Assembly (NCBI GenBank): GCA_029572555.1
Contig: JAKPVM010000062.1
Location: forward strand, 1 to 53,472
Source of the DNA: Verrucomicrobiota bacterium
GTDB lineage: Bacteria > Verrucomicrobiota > Verrucomicrobiia > Limisphaerales > JAKPVM01
Reading direction: 5' to 3'
Length of the DNA stretch: 53,472 bases
Positions within the stretch are counted from its first letter, which is position 1; each line of letters starts with the position of its first letter. This document shows, piece by piece, positions 18,012 through 26,204 of this stretch. A program made the translations under genes and the position numbers. The notes under the pieces were generated by a model. It saw nothing but the letters and a program-made list of their open reading frames with translations. It was not told the DNA's origin and did no database searches.

Positions 18012-18127
18012 TTAAATCCGGTGTTTTAATTTATTTGTTCAGAATTGATCTCCCACGTTGCCAGAAACACAATGCGAACACCGGACAACCCAGCGTGTCA
18101 GCGCCTGGCTGCTGGATTTCGCATTCT
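18012..18127 (-). promoter_or_regulatory. Candidate structured leader RNA or riboswitch-like attenuator
   Basis: Read on the minus strand, 18118-18125 and 18071-18078 pair perfectly over 8 bases (helix P1, extendable to 13 with one mismatch) around a stem-loop at about 18088-18107. The segment 18077-18085 pairs perfectly over 9 bases with 18017-18025 downstream. The segment 18052-18060 can pair, with one bulge, with 17999-18008, the 5' arm of the terminator. Thus one set of pairings favours termination and another blocks it; the two downstream pairings cross, as in a pseudoknot. I could not match it to the SRP RNA, 6S RNA, fluoride, SAM, THF or glycine riboswitch consensus. Pairings are seen; function is inferred. 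Confidence 0.55.
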
Positions 18128-18218
18128 GTTTAATTGACAACATAGTAAGCATACAAATTCCAAACTAATATAAATCTATCATATAAAAATAATTTGTCAA
18201 AAAAAATTTATAAAATTT

Positions 18219-18246
18219 TTGCTTGGTTTTTTTCTGCCGATATTAT
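18219..18246 (+). promoter_or_regulatory. Weak predicted promoter of the kinase gene
   Basis: TTGCTT (18219-18224) and TATTAT (18241-18246) are 16 bases apart; an overlapping TATAAT is at 18244-18249. It lies about 45 bases before the GTG at 18293 and downstream of the alternative TTG at 18194, which supports the shorter reading of the gene. Confidence 0.42.
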
Positions 18247-18292
18247 AATACAATTTGGAATATGTTATGCTTATTTTAAAGGTGTGATTACT

Positions 18293-19270
18293 GTGAGTAA
18301 ACAGACAGCAAAGTTAAGATTGGCGGTTTGTGGGAATTGTAATGCTAAATTATTTATTCCGAGCACCTTGGCGCCTTTGGAACCATTTGCTTGTACTAAA
18401 TGCGGGCATCCGGTAATCATCCCTGTTAGAATAGGGAATTATGAATTGCGTTCCGTGATAGCCTCCGGAGGGATGGGCACAGTTTATCGGGCTTTTGACC
18501 TTATGCTAATGCGTGAGGTCGCAATAAAATTGATGAAAAGAGAGTTGCTATCCGATGAGCAAGCCATTGAAAATTTTTACAGAGAAGCAAGGATTTGCGC
18601 TGCATTGAACCATACGAATATAATCCATATTTATGCCTTTGATAAATATGAAGATCAGCCTTACATTGTAATGGAACTTGCAGACCGCGGAAGTCTTGAC
18701 CAGCGGATTGAAAAGGAAGGTTTCTTATCTGAACTTGATGTTTTGGATGTCGGCATAAAGGTTGCATCCGCTCTTGACGCAGCTTTAAAGCATAATCTCT
18801 TGCACAGGGATATAAAACCGGGGAATGTTCTTTTTAATGCCGATGGCGAACCGAAGCTTGTTGATTTTGGATTAGCAGGAAAAGCAACAGATAATATTAG
18901 TGAGTCCACTGCGGTTTGGGGAACACCGTATTATGTTGCGCCGGAAAAAATCAAACGTGAAGGCGAGACATTTTTGTCAGATATGTATAGTCTTGCCGGG
19001 ACCCTTTATCACGCCTTGACCGGGCACGTTCCGTTTGAGGGGGCGACTGTTGAAGAGGTGATAATGGCTCATATCAATACTCCGTTAACTCCGCCGGATG
19101 TTTTGAACAATAACATTACACATCATACTTCGGAGGCAATCTGTATAGCAATGGCTAAAGACCCAGCCCACCGATACCAGAGTTATGATGAATTTATTAT
19201 GGCATTGACTGCTTCAAGGAGTCATCTTCTTGTTTCTCAATATAATGGCCGTCACGTAGAAAATGTTTGA
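18293..19270 (+). CDS. Soluble Hanks-type serine/threonine protein kinase with zinc-ribbon head
   Basis: From the GTG at 18293, preceded by AAAGG, the protein has 325 residues. It opens with a zinc ribbon (CGNC and CTKC pairs, residues 13-50), then a kinase domain. The landmarks are glycine loop IASGGMGTVYRA, VAIKLMKRE lysine, catalytic loop LLHRDIKPGNVLFN, DFGLAGKA, the activation segment end GTPYYVAPEKI, and DMYSLAGTLYHALTGHVPF. It phosphorylates Ser/Thr on unknown targets. Unlike PknB-type kinases, it has no membrane helix or PASTA domain and ends right after the kinase fold, so it is cytoplasmic. It is not in an obvious operon; the gene after it codes for an oxidoreductase. Confidence 0.92.
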   Translation: MSKQTAKLRLAVCGNCNAKLFIPSTLAPLEPFACTKCGHPVIIPVRIGNYELRSVIASGGMGTVYRAFDLMLMREVAIKLMKRELLSDEQAIENFYREARICAALNHTNIIHIYAFDKYEDQPYIVMELADRGSLDQRIEKEGFLSELDVLDVGIKVASALDAALKHNLLHRDIKPGNVLFNADGEPKLVDFGLAGKATDNISESTAVWGTPYYVAPEKIKREGETFLSDMYSLAGTLYHALTGHVPFEGATVEEVIMAHINTPLTPPDVLNNNITHHTSEAICIAMAKDPAHRYQSYDEFIMALTASRSHLLVSQYNGRHVENV

Positions 19271-19310
19271 TTAGATTTGAGCGTTTTGTAATTATTCACA
19301 CATAAGCATT

Positions 19311-19381
19311 ATGAAAGAAGAACATTTAACAAGTCGGCGTGATTTTTTAAAAACCACTTCAACGATCCTCTCACAACAGCG
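19311..19381 (+). pseudogene. Tat signal region of the next gene, in the wrong frame
   Basis: The ATG at 19311 opens MKEEHLTSRRDFLKTTSTIL, a textbook Tat signal start, but its frame ends at a stop shortly after 19400 and is one base out of register with the oxidoreductase body that begins at 19382. Adding one base in the CCTCTC stretch near 19367-19372 would read TSTILLTTAMAAPYVSKG, a natural signal peptide. Either a real mutation or a sequence error; the data cannot say which. Confidence 0.75.
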
Positions 19382-20605
19382 ATGGCTGCCCCTTATGTCT
19401 CAAAAGGCGCAAGCGAAGGCGAAGTCTTAAAGGTCGGTCTAATCGGTTGTGGCGGACGCGGTACCGGCGCTGCTAAACAGGCATTGAAGGCGGATAAATC
19501 TGTAATATTGACCACATTGGGCGATGTTTTTGAAGAGCAAGTTAAGAAAAGTTTGCAGACCTTAAAACAAGACAAGGAAATTGGCGATAAGGTTCGGGCT
19601 ACTCCCGAGAATTGTTTTGTTGGGCTTGACGCCTTTCAGAAGGTTATTGATAGCGGTGTTGATGTTGTTCTCCTTGCTGCGCCGCCGGGGTTTAGACCGC
19701 AGCATTTGCGCGCGGCTGTAAATGCAGGGAAACATATTTTTTGTGAAAAACCGATGGCAACAGATGCCCCCGGTGTTCGTTCAGTGTTGGAATCTGTGGA
19801 AATTGCGCGTCAAAAAAACCTTGCCTTGGTTGCTGGATTTTGTTGGCGATACGATTTAAGCAGACGCGAGTTTTATAAGCGAATTCATAGTGGCGAAATT
19901 GGGGAGGTTCGTTCCGTGTATGCGACCTACTTGACGGGACCAGTAAAACCGATGCCGCCAGCAAACACCCGACCCGCTAATATGGGCGATTTGGAGTGGC
20001 AACTCCGAAACTGGTATAACTTTGTCTGGCTGTGCGGCGATGGACTTGTGGAACAAGCCTGCCATAGTGTTGATAAGATTGCGTGGGCAATGAAAGATGT
20101 GCCACCAATCAAGGCTGTTGGTTCGGGCGGTAGAGTAATTCCTAATAATGAGGGAAATATTTTTGACCATATTGATGTTTTTTACGAGTATGAATCCGGC
20201 GCCCGGGCTTTTATGGCACAGCGGCAAATAAGTAATTGTTATAGCGACAACTCGGATTATGTAATGGGTGGCGATGGTTATGGGACGATAAAGAGTTGGA
20301 GCGCTCCGATTATTAAAGGGAAAAATCAATGGCGGTATGATGGCAAACGACCGGATATGTATCAACAGGAGCACGATGAATTGTTTGCTTCAATAAGGGC
20401 TGGCAAGCCGATAAATGATGGTAAATGGATGGCTCAGAGCACGTTAATGGCAATTATGGGAAGAATGGCAGCATATACAGGCCAGGAGATTACCTGGGAG
20501 ATGGCTATGAATTCAAAAGAAAAACTTGTGCCTGATAACTTATCCTGGGATATGAAACTTCCTATTGTTCCAATGGCTATTCCGGGCAGGACTAAATTTA
20601 TTTAA
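19382..20605 (+). CDS. Gfo/Idh/MocA family oxidoreductase, signal peptide lost by frameshift
   Basis: The 407-residue open stretch is the body of a Tat-exported oxidoreductase. Visible: Rossmann fold VLKVGLIGCGGRGTGAA, VDVVLLAAPPGFRPQHL, family motif HIFCEKPMATDA with the active-site lysine, and GDGLVEQACHSVDKIAWAM. Near the C-terminus the sequence keeps the family's IRAGKPIND motif. The true start is most likely at 19311, with one base missing near 19370. As it stands, translation from 19382 would yield a cytoplasmic protein with a short, leftover signal-end sequence. Substrate unknown; probably a sugar or cyclitol. A terminator shared with the ferredoxin gene lies after it. Confidence 0.85.
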   Translation: MAAPYVSKGASEGEVLKVGLIGCGGRGTGAAKQALKADKSVILTTLGDVFEEQVKKSLQTLKQDKEIGDKVRATPENCFVGLDAFQKVIDSGVDVVLLAAPPGFRPQHLRAAVNAGKHIFCEKPMATDAPGVRSVLESVEIARQKNLALVAGFCWRYDLSRREFYKRIHSGEIGEVRSVYATYLTGPVKPMPPANTRPANMGDLEWQLRNWYNFVWLCGDGLVEQACHSVDKIAWAMKDVPPIKAVGSGGRVIPNNEGNIFDHIDVFYEYESGARAFMAQRQISNCYSDNSDYVMGGDGYGTIKSWSAPIIKGKNQWRYDGKRPDMYQQEHDELFASIRAGKPINDGKWMAQSTLMAIMGRMAAYTGQEITWEMAMNSKEKLVPDNLSWDMKLPIVPMAIPGRTKFI

Positions 20606-20650
20606 TATTTAAGCAGTTGGATATTTAACGAATATTAACCTTACAGAAAT

Positions 20651-20686
20651 AAAAACCCGCAGAGATAATTTCCCTGCGGGTTTTTT
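20651..20686. terminator. Bidirectional terminator between oxidoreductase and ferredoxin genes
   Basis: The stem AAACCCGCAG with CTGCGGGTTT spans 20653-20683 around an AGATAATTTCC-type loop, with A-rich sequence before and a six-T run after on the plus strand. It sits between two converging genes (stops at 20605 and 20699) and could serve both. Confidence 0.9.
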
Positions 20687-20698
20687 AATGATTAAAAA

Positions 20699-20932
20699 CT
20701 ACGCGCCATCATCGCCAATGGCTTCCACAGGACAGGATTTTTTGGCTTCCTGGCACTGCTGATCTTCCTCTGGCGTTTCAGGTTGCTTTGAAACGAAGCT
20801 GTAGCCGCCGTCTTCGTTGCGTTTGAAGTTATTCGGTGCTGTTTCCCTGCAAAGGTCGCAGTCAATGCACTGATTATCCACATAGTATTTTCCTGGCGCA
20901 TTATCAGGATATTTATTTGCTTTGTCTGCCAT
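20699..20932 (-). CDS. Single-cluster [4Fe-4S] ferredoxin
   Basis: The 77-residue acidic protein has a Cys-x2-Cys-x2-Cys block, CIDCDLC, near residue 22, and a distant CP (KKSCPVEAIG) near residue 67, giving the four ligands of one [4Fe-4S] cluster. An additional Cys (DQQCQEA) lies just before the last ligand. Between them is a long insert instead of a second cluster motif, as in single-cluster ferredoxins of the Fer4_13/Fer4_15 type. It carries electrons in the cytoplasm; the partner is unknown. The gene is monocistronic. Confidence 0.9.
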   Translation of the reverse strand: MADKANKYPDNAPGKYYVDNQCIDCDLCRETAPNNFKRNEDGGYSFVSKQPETPEEDQQCQEAKKSCPVEAIGDDGA

Positions 20933-21112
20933 AATTCAATCTCATTTAAGTTTAAAACAGTTAGTAAATTTTTGCATATTTAATAAACTTATCAAGAGAA
21001 AAAGAAAAATTTTTCATCGATGTTGATTATTTGCGCAACGAATGCAAATCACCCACTTTAACAACTCTTCCTCAAACCATCCCATTCACTCTAACTTGCA
21101 TTTACCTAATAT

Positions 21113-21982
21113 TTACTTTTGCAATGATGTTCGCATTCTTTCTAATACAAAACTTTGCGAATCATTTACAGATATGACCCTTAATAGCGCGCTAACACTC
21201 GCCGTCCCACCGTTCCCATCGCTAACCGTAAAGGTCAATAACGTTGTCCCATTATTATCAGCAACCGGTATTACCTGAACTACTCGCTGTGTTGGAGATT
21301 CTCCCTTACTTACTGTTATGTTCTGGTCAGGCAATAAATCCTTATTTGAACTTGCTACACTCAATGTAAGACTTTCAGGCGCATTGTCTGTATCGCTAAC
21401 ATTAACCACAAAATTAGTGCTACCGTTTTTATTTATTGTTGCGCTGGCTATCCTCCCTATGACCGGGGCGTCATTTACATTTGTTATTCTTAATATAAAA
21501 GTCGTTCCCTCAGAAAGGTTTATACCGCCATTGGTTGTTCCGCCACTGTCCATCATTTGTACTGTCACTGTCACATCGCCATACGAATTTTTTGCAGGTG
21601 TAGACTTCAATAACCCCTTGGCATTTATCTGCGGTAGACCATATCCTATGTAAGCGCCATCAGGATTCGGCTTGTTAACTGTCCGTTTAACACCAGCAAA
21701 TAGCAACGTTTGCTCGTCAGGTACGTTCACTATAAACTTAACCGCTTGTTTGCTCTCATTCGCAGTGCCTTTTACTATATCATACGCAAAGTTCGGCAAG
21801 ATTATCGTTCCGTCATCTTCTCCAACTACTACTAAATTAGTCGCTAACTTAAATGATGGTTGGTCATTGACTGGCAATATCTTTATGCTAATCCGCGCTG
21901 CCTTTGATGTATTTATGCCACCTGTAACGTAGTAGTCTATCGCATCATTGCCAAACACATCGGGATTGGGCGCATAAACCAC
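21113..21982 (-). pseudogene. Truncated cadherin/Ig-like surface protein fragment
   Basis: The 289-residue stretch contains repeated beta-sandwich segments with the marks of bacterial cadherin-like/VCBS proteins: YAPNPDVFGNDAIDYYV, ISIKILPVNDQPSF, ILRITNVNDAPVIG, LLRVISVNDSQSF. Normally such proteins are over a thousand residues long with a signal peptide. Here the N-terminus is lost: the domain begins abruptly next to a transposase start (21975-22061). The C-terminus also stops right after VNDSQSF, followed by a short unrelated tail (VLERMRTSLQK). It is a remnant of a larger adhesin-type gene and unlikely to be exported. Confidence 0.72.
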
Positions 21983-22061
21983 CCCATGAAGTGAGTTCTT
22001 TTTTAGTGAACCTAATCTTTGTATTATCGACTTTTAGAACAGATTTTTCTTTCATATTCAT
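21975..22061 (-). pseudogene. Remnant N-terminus of an IS1380-like transposase
   Basis: On the minus strand the ATG at 22061 opens a 29-codon stretch ending FTKKELTSWGGL, similar to IS1380-family transposase N-termini, where a basic segment leads to LTxxGGL. After GGL the similarity ends: the frame runs on to a stop at 21945 while the +1 frame codes for the cadherin-like fragment. So a deletion joined the transposase start to a surface-protein gene. No inverted repeats are visible. The assignment rests on one short motif. Confidence 0.5.
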
Positions 22062-22338
22062 AGTTCATTTTTTAGTATTTTTTGTTAAATTAATAACTTC
22101 CTTTAAATGAACCACTTATATATTATTATCCAATACAAATGCAAAATTTGGGATTTATACTCCATTAATTCTTGCGCGATACATTAACCATAGGTTATTA
22201 AAGCCTGATGTCACAGCAGTCGCAATGATTAAAGCCACCGACAACTGTCTTGGCACCTCAATCGGGCTAACGATTATTCAAATGCTAACTTCAAGAGAGC
22301 CTTTGGATTCAACTTCAACCTGTTAAATCTGACTGCTA
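22062..22338. other. Gap without a recognised gene
   Basis: I see no intact gene, terminator hairpin or strong promoter here. A 52-codon open stretch on the plus strand at 22171-22326 contains LKPDVTAVAM and GTSIGL, faintly like the serine region of a subtilase, but it is too weak to call. The gap lies upstream of the transposase stub and downstream of the malic enzyme gene and may be rearranged sequence. Confidence 0.4.
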
Positions 22339-23958
22339 TTAAACATAATTGGGATAAACAGGCTCGTAAATAATGTCTTTGACCAATTGTGAAATATCAG
22401 ATGGTTTTCTGATACCTGCTAATTTTTCTTTAAACGCAACTTCGACTACTGATTCGGCAATCTTTGCGGAAACTTCTCTGATTGAACTTATTGCAGGATA
22501 AATCCTTCCCATTTCAAGGTCGCTTTCCTTTACGAGCGATGCAAGTGTCTTTGCCGCCATAAAGAACATTGAATCGGTTACTCGCTTTGTCCTGCAAGCC
22601 TCAATTCCCAGACCAACGCCGGGGAAGATATACGCATTGTTGCCTTGACCGGGAACAAACGTCTTGCCGTTATAGGTAACGGGCGGGAACGGACTGCCAC
22701 TGGCAAAAATCGCTCGTCCCTCACTCAAAGTATAAGCCTGTTCAGCTGTGCATTCAGCCTTTGAAGTCGGGTTCGAAAGGGCAAAGATAATCGGCCGTTC
22801 ATTAATTTGTGTCATTGTACGGATTATTTCTTCTGTGAAAGATTGTGGAATTCCCGACACTCCAATTAGCGCTGTTGGTTTTATTGATTTTATTGCAGAA
22901 AGCAAAGCCGGGCAGAATATGTAATCGTGCGCGAACTTTAATTTGTGTTCAGCAAGGTTTGTTCTGCTCTTGACAACAAGACCCTTAGAATCAACGAACC
23001 AACAATGGCGTCTGGCTTCCTGTTCACTAACTCCTTCAGCCATAATGGCAGAGACAATCAGTTCGCCAATACCGGTGCCGGCTTCGCCTGCGCCGAGAAA
23101 CAAGAAGACCTGATCTTTGAGTGGTTTTTTAGTTATTCGCAATGCGGAATAAATCCCAGCCAATACCACCGCTGCTGTGCCTTGAATATCATCGTTAAAT
23201 GTGCATACCTTGTGGCGATATTTTTCTAGCAATCGGAAGGCGTTGATACTTGCAAAGTCTTCAAATTGAATTAACGCCTTTGGAAAGACTTTTTGAACCG
23301 CATTGATAAATTCGTCAACAAAGGCATCGTATTCCTCCCCTCTTACTCGTCGTTGTTTTATTCCAGTGTACAGCGGGTCGTTTAGTAAAGTTTCATTTTC
23401 AGTGCCCACATCCAGTAAAATTGGCAAGCACCATGCAGGATGAATCCCCGCGCAGGCTGTGTATAAAGAAAGTTTACCAATTGGAATACCGATTCCAAAA
23501 GCGCCAAGGTCGCCAAGTCCGAGTATCCTCTCACCATCTGTAACAACAATGGTGTGAAGATCGCGGGTCCACCAATTTTTTAATACCTGCTCAATTTGTC
23601 CTTTATCCTTTAAAGAAACATACAAACCGCGTGGTCTTCTGAAGATATGTCCGAACACCTGACAGGCTTTTCCAACTGTCGGGGTGTAGATAATTGGCAT
23701 CATCTCTTCAAGATTATCCACCAAAATGTGATAAAACAATGTCTCGTTCCTATCCTGCAAATCAGTTAAAAAGAGATACTTTTCAAGGTCATTACCTTGA
23801 CGTCTGTAATTATCCATTACTCGCTTAACTTGTTCTTCCATGGTATGTGCTCTTGGTGGCAAAAGTCCGCGTAAACCAAGGGCGTCCCGTTCAGATTCAG
23901 TAAAAACAGTTCCCTTATTGAGCAGTGGATTTCTTAATAAATCAACGCCCTTTACCAT
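22339..23958 (-). CDS. maeA: Malic enzyme (NAD(P)-dependent, long form)
   Basis: The 539-residue protein is a full-length large-subunit malic enzyme, which oxidatively decarboxylates malate to pyruvate. Visible: GVDLLRNPLLNKGTVFTESE, the signature region FNDDIQGTAAVVLAGI, NAD(P)-binding FLFLGAGEAGTGIGELI, RILGLGDLGAFGIGIPIGKL, and IIFALSNPTSKAECTAEQAY. YTPTVGKACQVFGHIFRRP carries the tyrosine of the active site. Cofactor preference cannot be fixed. I use the ATG at 23958 since AAAAGG precedes it; the ATG at 23988 would add ten residues without a ribosome site. It supplies pyruvate or NAD(P)H and is monocistronic. Confidence 0.95.
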   Translation of the reverse strand: MVKGVDLLRNPLLNKGTVFTESERDALGLRGLLPPRAHTMEEQVKRVMDNYRRQGNDLEKYLFLTDLQDRNETLFYHILVDNLEEMMPIIYTPTVGKACQVFGHIFRRPRGLYVSLKDKGQIEQVLKNWWTRDLHTIVVTDGERILGLGDLGAFGIGIPIGKLSLYTACAGIHPAWCLPILLDVGTENETLLNDPLYTGIKQRRVRGEEYDAFVDEFINAVQKVFPKALIQFEDFASINAFRLLEKYRHKVCTFNDDIQGTAAVVLAGIYSALRITKKPLKDQVFLFLGAGEAGTGIGELIVSAIMAEGVSEQEARRHCWFVDSKGLVVKSRTNLAEHKLKFAHDYIFCPALLSAIKSIKPTALIGVSGIPQSFTEEIIRTMTQINERPIIFALSNPTSKAECTAEQAYTLSEGRAIFASGSPFPPVTYNGKTFVPGQGNNAYIFPGVGLGIEACRTKRVTDSMFFMAAKTLASLVKESDLEMGRIYPAISSIREVSAKIAESVVEVAFKEKLAGIRKPSDISQLVKDIIYEPVYPNYV

Positions 23959-24118
23959 CTTTATACCTTTTAAAAATTTCTTATTCATAAATACTGCTTC
24001 ATAAATTTCTCAATAGAAGATAAAGATTTATTTAGATTATCTACATTTTCAATAAAATTATAGAAATATCTGCAGGATAAATAATATTTGGCATATTTAA
24101 GAGAGCGAAGAGTTTGTT

Positions 24119-25099
24119 TTAACGATTAATAAAAACCGCGATAATCGAGAGTATTCCAGATACGCCCCATATCAATGCAACTGCCGATGTATTCCTAAAA
24201 CCTTTTTTGACAAGTTCATGCGAGATATGGTTCGTGTCACCAATATAAACCGGTTTTTTATTAATTATTCTACGAATAACAACCTGTGTAATATCAAAAA
24301 GTTGAACAGCCAGGACAATTAGCGGCGTTATAACTGCCCATTGAACAGGATGTTTTTCCGAATAAAAATGGGGTAGTATTGCAATTACTGCGAGAAGGTA
24401 GCCGGCAAGATGACTGCCAGCATCGCCTAAAAACATTGTCGCTTTTGGATAATTAAATGGTAGAAATCCCGCAAAGGCGCCTGCTACAAGCCAGCAGAAT
24501 GAGGCTACAAGATATTGTTCGCGAATTGTTGCAATTGCGCCAAACGTCGCCGCTCCAATTACAAAAAGACCGGTGCATAATCCGTTCATATTATCAAGAA
24601 AATTCATAGCATTCACAATTGTCAAAATCCACAATACGGTAACGATGTAGCTAAATATTTGGCTTTCAACGAATAGCGTGATCCTAACACCGGCTAACGC
24701 AGTTGCCAAAGCCACTATTATTTGACCAGCAAATTTTGTTGCTGGTTTTAGTTCGTTTTTATCATCAAGCCAACCAATCACGAGAATTGCAAGTGAACCG
24801 CATAGAATAGCGACGAGTTGGTCAAATCTTTTGCCAAATCCATAATGAAATTGTTCGGCAATTGTCAGGTCTGGAAATTTTATTAAAAGTGCAAGATATG
24901 AGAACGCAATTGTTATAATAATGCCTGTCATAACACTTAAACCGCCGGCAAGAGCAATGGGTTCGGAGTGAATTTTTCTATGACCGGGTTCGTCGTATAA
25001 GCCAGTATTTTTACACCATTGCCGCCAGATTGGCACAGACACCGCTGTCATCATTGCGGGAACAATGAACGCCAAAAAATATAAAATCGGCATCTTCAT
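24119..25099 (-). CDS. Undecaprenyl-phosphate sugar-1-phosphate transferase (MraY/WecA/TagO family)
   Basis: From the ATG at 25099 the protein has 326 residues and about ten membrane helices. It has the family's cytoplasmic loops: EPGHRKIHSEPIALAGG, the Asp-Asp metal site GWLDDKNELKPATKF, NAMNFLDNMNGLCTG and FLGDAGSHLAGYL. It moves a sugar-1-phosphate from a UDP-sugar onto the lipid carrier, starting an envelope polysaccharide. It is closer to WecA/TagO than to MraY. The third loop has N where most members have D (DxxDG), and the usual His-rich motif reads DTNHISHELVKKG, so substrate preference is uncertain. The initiator codon is inferred from the hydrophobic start. Confidence 0.9.
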   Translation of the reverse strand: MKMPILYFLAFIVPAMMTAVSVPIWRQWCKNTGLYDEPGHRKIHSEPIALAGGLSVMTGIIITIAFSYLALLIKFPDLTIAEQFHYGFGKRFDQLVAILCGSLAILVIGWLDDKNELKPATKFAGQIIVALATALAGVRITLFVESQIFSYIVTVLWILTIVNAMNFLDNMNGLCTGLFVIGAATFGAIATIREQYLVASFCWLVAGAFAGFLPFNYPKATMFLGDAGSHLAGYLLAVIAILPHFYSEKHPVQWAVITPLIVLAVQLFDITQVVIRRIINKKPVYIGDTNHISHELVKKGFRNTSAVALIWGVSGILSIIAVFINR

Positions 25100-25225
25100 C
25101 AAAATAAAATTGTCAGAACAGACTCTATAAGTAAATAAAGAATAACAATGTTGATTTTTATTGAAATAGAACAACAGTGAATAATTGTTTTAAAAATGGT
25201 TGTATCTTGATTTGTCTAATTCAGG

Positions 25226-26086
25226 CTATTTAAAAATAGGCGATCCGGGTAATGGTGGCAATGGTGGCATACGGCCAGCTTCAATTTCTTTCTGATATTT
25301 AAGCCGCATTGCTTCATTAATTATCACAGATTCTTCAGCCGAAACAGGTTGTTCTGGTGGCCAATTTGGTTGAAGTTTAGGTTGTCTTACCGTAGTTCCT
25401 ACTTGTAGTGTTGCTCCTTGCCCGGTGGGTGTTGCAATACTTACGGCGCCGGCTGCTGGCATTCCCGCAGAGGATGCAACAGCTGTCGGTGTTAGGTCTG
25501 TTGCAGACCTTATCGGTCTTGTTGGCATCGAACCGCCACTTATTCCGAGTGAATTTCCTGTGGTCGAACCAGAAGGTGTTATGCTTGCGGTTGATGGCAT
25601 TCCGGGTGAAGTGGGTGGTCTTGAAATGCCAGGAATTGATGGAACAGATAGAGAACCCGAACCGGGAGTTGGAACAGTCGGTGCTGTCGGCGGTTTAATT
25701 CCATCTTTTTCAAAGGTTAGTTCGGTCTCTTTATCACCAATTTTTATCTTTACCGAGCCTGCGGATTCATCAATAGAAATGACTTCAATCTGTCCCTCTC
25801 TTTCACCTTCTTTAAGCATTTTTGATTCTTGCGGTTTCCCCTGTTCTTGGACAAGAATAAATACCCGTTTTTCGGATAGGATTGTAGTGATGCCAGTTAA
25901 ATTGACTTTTATACTCGCAGGCGGTTCAGGTGGCGGTTTAGGCGGCGCAGGTTCACGAAGATTAAAGGCGTTTCTGCGGATAATTTCACCATAACGGTCT
26001 TGTTCCATACTTCCATAGCATAAAAACGCAAAACCGCTAAATACCAATGCCAACACCAGACACCGTTTTCCGCTACCACTCATCAT
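25226..26086 (-). CDS. GspC/PilP-like periplasmic protein, proline-rich
   Basis: The 286-residue protein has an N-terminal signal or membrane segment (CLVLALVFSGFAFLCYG) and then RYGEIIRRNAFNLREPAPP, VNLTGITTILSEKRVFILV and EGEREGQIEVISID. This resembles the homology region of GspC and the beta domain of PilP, inner-membrane components of type II secretion and type IV pilus machines. A Pro/Gly/Ser/Thr-rich tail of about 160 residues follows. The gene is not beside other secretion genes in this window. The link is by motif resemblance; the protein could be a stand-alone lineage-specific periplasmic protein. It is divergent from the SGNH hydrolase at 26205. Confidence 0.65.
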   Translation of the reverse strand: MMSGSGKRCLVLALVFSGFAFLCYGSMEQDRYGEIIRRNAFNLREPAPPKPPPEPPASIKVNLTGITTILSEKRVFILVQEQGKPQESKMLKEGEREGQIEVISIDESAGSVKIKIGDKETELTFEKDGIKPPTAPTVPTPGSGSLSVPSIPGISRPPTSPGMPSTASITPSGSTTGNSLGISGGSMPTRPIRSATDLTPTAVASSAGMPAAGAVSIATPTGQGATLQVGTTVRQPKLQPNWPPEQPVSAEESVIINEAMRLKYQKEIEAGRMPPLPPLPGSPIFK

Positions 26087-26204
26087 TTATATTTTACTTT
26101 ATATAAGACACCAGCGCAAACAATTAGTTTTGGATAAAAAGGTTGTTCTTAACGATTTTAATTTTTCTTTCAAAAATTATTAACTTATTGCAAGATTGCG
26201 CAGT

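Noticed and set aside
18012-18127. Identity as 6S RNA, SRP RNA, tmRNA or a known riboswitch
   Set aside because: The consensus core sequences of these RNAs (such as the GGAAGGAAGC apical loop of SRP RNA) are not present; kept as an unclassified structured leader.
18194-18292. TTG start 33 codons upstream of the kinase GTG
   Set aside because: Lies upstream of the best promoter candidate, has no ribosome site, and the added residues look like untranslated AT-rich sequence.
22171-22326. 52-codon open stretch with LKPDVTAVAM and GTSIGL, faintly like a subtilase active-site region
   Set aside because: Too short, lacks the usual SMATPH context, and shows no link to neighbouring sequence.
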